DNA of 17,656 bases. Origin: Gemmatimonadota bacterium. Lineage in GTDB: Bacteria; Gemmatimonadota; Gemmatimonadetes; Gemmatimonadales; GWC2-71-9. The notes under the pieces were generated by a model that worked only from the letters and a program-made list of their open reading frames with translations, was not told the origin of the DNA and did not search any database. Each line of letters begins with the position of its first letter. The stretch's first letter is position 1. Made by a program: the position numbers and the translations under genes. The DNA is taken from assembly GCA_029862935.1 (NCBI GenBank), contig JAOTWK010000026.1, positions 1 to 17,656 of the forward strand, given 5' to 3'. Below, piece by piece: positions 14,185 to 17,656 of this stretch.

Positions 14185-14574
14185 CTACCGCCCCATCGCC
14201 ACCGCCAGCACTACGTCCACATCGGGCGCTTCCTGTCCGGCCATCAGCGCGGGTACGGCCAGCTGTCCGCTGTCGACGAGCGGGTCACCGATAGTCGGTG
14301 ATGCCGCCGTGACGGCAGCGCCGCTGCGGCCGATCCAGAGACCCGCCGAGAAGGCGGCGACGGCGATCAGGAGCATGGCTGCCACGAGGCCGGGACGTGC
14401 CCATGCCGTCAAGATGTTGAGCATGGGTGACGGGACCGCGCCGCCATACACCGATTCCGCAGCGGCGACCACGCGTGCCACGAAACGCGCCTCGTCTGGC
14501 GGGGTGAGCACGTCTCGCATCGCCTGCCCCAGTTCGGGATCCCGTCGATGATCGAACGGTGACGGGTTCGACAT
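14185..14574 (-). CDS. Single-pass membrane protein, probable anti-sigma factor
   Basis: This is a 129-residue protein with about 60 cytoplasmic residues, one transmembrane helix (PGLVAAMLLIAVAAFSAGLW, 61-80) and a short extracytoplasmic tail. Size, topology and position directly after an ECF sigma gene argue for a membrane anti-sigma factor. No zinc HxxxCxxC motif is present, so it is not the ZAS type. The ATG at 14574 shares a base with the sigma stop (TGATG), and GGAGG-type sequence lies upstream within the sigma gene's end. A longer open frame extends upstream but overlaps the sigma gene in another frame and is not expected to be used. The product call rests mainly on context. Confidence 0.65.
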   Translation of the reverse strand: MSNPSPFDHRRDPELGQAMRDVLTPPDEARFVARVVAAAESVYGGAVPSPMLNILTAWARPGLVAAMLLIAVAAFSAGLWIGRSGAAVTAASPTIGDPLVDSGQLAVPALMAGQEAPDVDVVLAVAMGR

Positions 14575-15122
14575 CAGCCTTCCTCCTTCCAATCGTTCCA
14601 CGCCTCGAGCTTCTCGCGCAGCGCCCGCCGCGCGTGGAATACGTCGGATCGGGCAGTCCCCTCCGGAACGTTCAGAATTTCCCCAACTTCCCGGTGCGTA
14701 TATCCCTCTGCGTCGAACAACACCACCGCCATCCGTTGCCGCTCTGGCAGCTCCGCCAGCGCCGCTTGTAAGGCGATACGGAACCGTTGCCGATCGGTTT
14801 CGACGTCCGGTCCCGGTGTCGCGGCAGCTTGCCGTCCAGAGATCTGCTCTGTCTTCCGGACCCGCCGTCGTCGTCGTCGATCTCCTGCGGCATTCGCCAC
14901 GATCCTCATCAGCCACGGGCCGAACGGGCGTTCAGGGTCAAACCGGCCCAGGTGCTTGAGCGCCGCCAGAAATCCGTCCTGTGCGGCATCATCCCCGTCG
15001 TCGGGGTCGCCCAGAATCGCGGTGGCAAGGCGCCGGGCCTGCGCCGCGTAACGGGCGACCAGCTCACCGAACGCCTCGCGATCACCCGCCTGGGCGAGCG
15101 CCGCCAGTTCGGCGTCCTGCAT
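14574..15122 (-). CDS. ECF-type RNA polymerase sigma factor
   Basis: This extracytoplasmic-function sigma-70 factor (182 aa from ATG 15122) directs RNA polymerase to a specific regulon, most likely including this operon. Region 2 covers about 8-72 (AGDREAFGELVARY, then FDPERPFGPWLMRIVANAAGD). Region 4 covers about 122-175 (LAELPERQRMAVVLF, the helix-turn-helix YTHREVGEILNVPEGTARSDVF, and RARRAL-like HARRALREKL). A run of Arg codons follows region 2. A GTG at 15137 in the same frame is an alternative start; neither has a good Shine-Dalgarno. It heads seven co-oriented genes down to 8928, most of them overlapping. Confidence 0.93.
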   Translation of the reverse strand: MQDAELAALAQAGDREAFGELVARYAAQARRLATAILGDPDDGDDAAQDGFLAALKHLGRFDPERPFGPWLMRIVANAAGDRRRRRRVRKTEQISGRQAAATPGPDVETDRQRFRIALQAALAELPERQRMAVVLFDAEGYTHREVGEILNVPEGTARSDVFHARRALREKLEAWNDWKEEG

Positions 15123-15292
15123 ATGGGATATACGCACAGGGGTCAGTCGGCGTTGAGCTCAGGATTCAGGCCAGGGCACACCAAACAAACTGCTCGGGTA
15201 ATCTGAAAGCCAGGGGGGGCTCGGCCGGCGCGTCCCGGGGGCCTGCTGTCTGACGTAGCGGTTTGGCCCGGGACTTGGTATCATCGCTGCTT
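15123..15292. other. Divergent intergenic region between the sigma-factor operon and greA
   Basis: This 170-bp gap must hold promoters for both directions. I see no clear ECF-type or housekeeping promoter pair. A TATCAT box at 15279-15284 is close to the greA start but lacks a suitably spaced -35. A lone GTCAGTC at 15142-15148 is not an array. Confidence 0.4.
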
Positions 15293-15766
15293 ATGCTCGA
15301 GGAACTACGGGAACGGTTGCATGCCGAGGTAGAGGTGCTCAACCACGAACTCCGCGTCATCCTGCCAGCGACCCTCAAGAAGGCGCTGGAGCACGGTGAC
15401 TTGCGCGAGAACGCCGATTACCATGCGGCGATCGAGCGTCAGGGCATGATTCAGGCGCGGCTGGAGCACCTGAGGTCGCGACTGCACAAGCTCTCCGGAA
15501 TCGACATTGCCAAGGTGCCGGCCGACCGGGTCGGTCTTGGCTCTCGGGTGACTGTCGTGGACGTGGATACCAAGGAAGAGGTGGTGTACGAGGTGGTGAT
15601 CCCGGACGCCGTGGACCTGGAAGATGGTCACATCTCGGTATCCTCGCCGTTGGGCCGTGCATTGCTGGACAAGAAGGTGAAGAACGTCGTGACCGTGCAG
15701 CTCCCGGTCGGTACGCGCCGTTTGCGCATCAAGCGGCTGGAGACCGTGCACGATCTAGCGGAATAG
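15293..15766 (+). CDS. greA: Transcription elongation factor GreA
   Basis: GreA (157 aa) rescues backtracked RNA polymerase by stimulating transcript cleavage. The N-terminal coiled coil carries the acidic-tip signature GDLRENADYHAAIERQ, which holds the Asp/Glu pair that reaches the polymerase active site. The C-terminal FKBP-like domain runs from about residue 80 (GLGSRVTVVD) through ISVSSPLGRALLDKK, as in all Gre factors. The length is normal. ATG at 15293 gives the canonical N-terminus; the open frame begins earlier, but the extra residues are not family-like. It converges on the HD-domain gene with 29 bp between stops. Confidence 0.93.
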   Translation: MLEELRERLHAEVEVLNHELRVILPATLKKALEHGDLRENADYHAAIERQGMIQARLEHLRSRLHKLSGIDIAKVPADRVGLGSRVTVVDVDTKEEVVYEVVIPDAVDLEDGHISVSSPLGRALLDKKVKNVVTVQLPVGTRRLRIKRLETVHDLAE

Positions 15767-15795
15767 GACCCTGGGCGAGCGCCGAGGTGTGTTCG

Positions 15796-16371
15796 CTACC
15801 CCGTCCCGAGCCCGAGCCGCTCCTCCTCGGGGCGAAGGGCTTCGATCACGAACTGGACGTGCCCCTCCAGTGCTACCCCGAGTTCCTCTGCTCCCTGACG
15901 AACCTCGTCTCGGTTGACGCCGCGGGCGAACGCCTTGTCTTTGAGCTTCTTCTTGACGCTCTTGACCGACAGGTCTTTGAGGCTCTTGGAGGGACGCACC
16001 AGCGCACACGCCACGAGAAAGCCGCAGAGCTCATCCACCGCAAACAGGGTCTTGGCCAGGAGCGTCTCACGGGCCACGCCGGTATATGACGCGTGTCCCA
16101 GAATTGCCTGCAGCAGGTGCTCAGATACGCCCCGTTCACGCAGGACCCCGACCCCAAACGACGGATGCTCCTCGGTCGGCGAATGCGCATCGTTGGGATA
16201 CTTCTCGTAGTCGAAGTCGTGCAATAGGCCCACGAGGCCCCATTCGTCTTCGTCTTCGTTGAAGTGCTTGGCGTAGGCGCGCACGGCTATTTCCACGGCA
16301 TACATGTGTTTGCGCAGCGCGTCGGACTCGGTGTACTCGTGCATCAGGGCAAGTGCTTCGTCGGGTGTCAT
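15796..16371 (-). CDS. HD-domain protein, putative metal-dependent phosphohydrolase
   Basis: This is a 191-residue HD-superfamily protein. The metal ligands are visible in order: His22 (RKHMYAVE), the His51-Asp52 pair (GLLHDFDYEKYP) and Asp113 (AVDELCGF), with further histidines at 63 and 93 as in HDIG-type hydrolases. Members hydrolyse phosphate esters or nucleotides; the substrate here is unknown. Residues after 125 form a Lys-rich helical tail (LKDLSVKSVKKKLKDK). The ATG is preceded by GGAG, 20 bp after the asnB stop, so it is probably co-transcribed with asnB. It is cytoplasmic. Confidence 0.88.
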   Translation of the reverse strand: MTPDEALALMHEYTESDALRKHMYAVEIAVRAYAKHFNEDEDEWGLVGLLHDFDYEKYPNDAHSPTEEHPSFGVGVLRERGVSEHLLQAILGHASYTGVARETLLAKTLFAVDELCGFLVACALVRPSKSLKDLSVKSVKKKLKDKAFARGVNRDEVRQGAEELGVALEGHVQFVIEALRPEEERLGLGTG

Positions 16372-16391
16372 TGCTCAACTCCATAACCAGT

Positions 16392-17656
16392 TCAGTGCTG
16401 GATCCAGCGTTCGCGCCACCGCTCGAGGACCAAAAGCGCCCACAGGGCGCGGGTATGGTCGGCGCGGCGGCTTCGGTGCTCGAACAGAAGTTGGCGCACG
16501 GGCTCGGCGTTCAACACCCCCACCTCGCGAACACGTTCTGGTGCGAGCAACCGATCCGACTCAGCGCGGAGTCCCTCGTTCAGCCATCGCCCCACAGGCA
16601 CGCTCAACCCGCCCTTGCGCCGATGCACGATCCCTCGCGGGAGTCGGTGGGCCGCGACGCGCTTGAGCAGCCACTTGGTCGTCGTGCCGCGAATCTTGAG
16701 ATCCGTGTTCATGCCCAAGGCGAACCGGACCACATCACGATCGAGGAACGGTGAGCGCGCCTCGAGCGAGTTGAGCATCGTTGCGCGATCGACCTTCGCC
16801 AAGAGGTTGTCCGGCAGATAGGTCAGGTAATCGAACAGCATGACGCGCCGCAGGGGATCGCCATCGGTGGTCCGTTGCTGTGCCGCGGCCTCCTCGTGTT
16901 CGGGAGGAACGAGATGGTCGGGCAGGCCCGTTCCAAACCACGCCACATGTCGGGTCAGGAGATCCCGGTCCGCATGTGCCACAAATCTCTTGAGGAGAAA
17001 GCCGAGCGGCACCTTGCTCTCGGACGGCGGGAGGAGGTCCGCTGCCACCTGAAGGGCCGTACGCAAAGCCGCCGGAAGACGTGCAAAGCCCGGTGCATGG
17101 CGGTGTCCGAGGTATGTGGGGTACCCGCCGAACAGTTCGTCGGCACCCTCACCGCTCAACACGACGCCGACGTGCTGCCGGGCAACGCGAGCGAGGAGAT
17201 ACGTCGGGAGGATTGCCGGGTCGGCTACGGGCTCGGCCAGGCGCTCCGACACGACGTCGAACGCCCCCTGCATGCCTTCTTCGCCGAGCGCGATCTCGAC
17301 GTGTTCACTGTCTACGTACTGCGCGAGCCGCGCCGCGTGGGCGCGCTCGTCGTACGAGGCGTCTTCAAAGCCAACCGTGAACGTGTGGAGATCCCGTGCA
17401 CCCACGGCGTCTCTCGCAAGCACAGCGAGCAACGCAGAGTCGACGCCTCCGCTCGTGAAGACGCCGACTGGCACGTCGGCCCGCACCTGTTTGTTGACAG
17501 CCTGGACGAGGAGGGTCTCGAGGGTACTCTCGGCAGCGTCCGCGGCCAGGTCGGTCAAGGGCACATCTTCCGGTACCCAATATCGTGTGATGGTCCGTCC
17601 AGTGGCATCGATGACGATGGCGGTACCCGACTCGATTTTGTGAACGCGCTCGAACA
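16392..17656 (-). CDS. asnB: Asparagine synthetase (glutamine-hydrolysing), synthetase domain (partial, right edge)
   Basis: The open frame continues past the right edge, so only the C-terminal 421 residues are present; the N-terminal glutaminase half is outside. It contains the end of the first domain (FERVHKIESG ... RYW), then the PP-loop ATP pyrophosphatase motif FTSGGVDSALL (about 17430-17459), VLSGEGADELFGGYP (about 17120-17160) and YLPDNLLAKVDRATM with LEARSPFLD, all diagnostic of AsnB. It makes asparagine (or amidates a related acid) from aspartate, ATP and glutamine. A GTG at 17564 is internal and not the start. The last part (LPRGIVHRRKGGLSVPVGRWL) is also typical. It is followed by an HD-domain gene after 20 bp. 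Confidence 0.93.
   Translation of the reverse strand, partial: FERVHKIESGTAIVIDATGRTITRYWVPEDVPLTDLAADAAESTLETLLVQAVNKQVRADVPVGVFTSGGVDSALLAVLARDAVGARDLHTFTVGFEDASYDERAHAARLAQYVDSEHVEIALGEEGMQGAFDVVSERLAEPVADPAILPTYLLARVARQHVGVVLSGEGADELFGGYPTYLGHRHAPGFARLPAALRTALQVAADLLPPSESKVPLGFLLKRFVAHADRDLLTRHVAWFGTGLPDHLVPPEHEEAAAQQRTTDGDPLRRVMLFDYLTYLPDNLLAKVDRATMLNSLEARSPFLDRDVVRFALGMNTDLKIRGTTTKWLLKRVAAHRLPRGIVHRRKGGLSVPVGRWLNEGLRAESDRLLAPERVREVGVLNAEPVRQLLFEHRSRRADHTRALWALLVLERWRERWIQH

Noticed and set aside
13481..14551. Open frame of 356 codons on the plus strand
   Set aside because: It crosses the TolC, Spy-like and anti-sigma genes antisense and runs through the heptamer array. It has a low-complexity product and no domain.
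14845..14883. Run of Arg codons (CGN) on the minus strand, looking like a simple repeat
   Set aside because: It is short, irregular and inside the sigma-factor linker, where basic residues are tolerated.
14575..14916. N-terminal extension of the anti-sigma frame
   Set aside because: It overlaps the sigma-factor gene in another frame and encodes Arg/Gly-rich nonsense. ATG 14574 has the TGATG coupling.
15142..15148. Single GTCAGTC near the sigma-factor start
   Set aside because: One unit without periodic neighbours is expected by chance, so it is not counted as an array.

Overview
The window is GC-rich bacterial DNA with tightly packed operons. It carries ECF-type regulation, many exported lipoproteins, a Spy/CpxP-like periplasmic protein, a MacAB-TolC-like exporter with an enlarged adaptor, and an HcrABC-like molybdenum enzyme. 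Together these suggest a Gram-negative soil or environmental bacterium, perhaps Gemmatimonadota or Acidobacteriota. This placement is an inference from gene style and codon use; there is no rRNA in the window to confirm it.

Left arm (1-4145, minus strand). Four overlapping genes read leftwards: a small YggX-like protein with two CxxC pairs, then the [2Fe-2S], molybdopterin and FAD subunits of a xanthine-oxidase-family enzyme. The FAD subunit runs off the left edge. It is not an ordinary CoxM/XdhB-type subunit, because it has the extra four-cysteine loop of 4-hydroxybenzoyl-CoA reductase (HcrB), with the same spacing as I remember for that enzyme. The Mo subunit is also HcrA-like.

Centre-left (4200-7269, plus strand). 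A 67-residue four-Cys protein overlaps a lipoprotein M19 membrane dipeptidase. This is followed by an NTF2/SnoaL-like lipoprotein and an exported RidA lipoprotein, and then a separate DinB-fold protein. M19 enzymes can act as dehydropeptidases that release enamines, and RidA hydrolyses enamines and imines, so the cluster may be a small extracytoplasmic pathway.

Centre (7272-8923). Homoserine kinase (thrB, minus strand) and a four-helix-bundle protein of the 23S-rRNA-IVP/Avd-like family (plus strand) lie among several short arrays of a degenerate heptamer, NTCAGCY or its complement RGCTGAN.

Centre-right (8928-15122, minus strand). Seven genes form one apparent envelope-stress/export operon. 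In transcription order they are an ECF sigma factor, a single-pass membrane protein (probable anti-sigma), a Spy/CpxP-like protein, a TolC-like outer-membrane factor, a MacB/LolD-type ATPase, a long lipoprotein membrane-fusion protein and a MacB/FtsX-type permease.

Right arm (15293-17656). greA (plus strand) converges on an HD-domain hydrolase, which lies 20 bp downstream of asnB (glutamine-dependent asparagine synthetase). asnB runs off the right edge.

The most unusual feature is the family of seven heptamer arrays. Four of them begin 2-8 bp after a stop codon and read NTCAGCY on the strand of the gene that has just ended. One is translated in frame as the N-terminus of a lipoprotein. One occupies the ribosome-binding region of the Spy-like gene. 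Two flank the four-helix-bundle gene in inverted orientation. They resemble the cyanobacterial heptanucleotide STRR repeats in form; I know of no assigned function.
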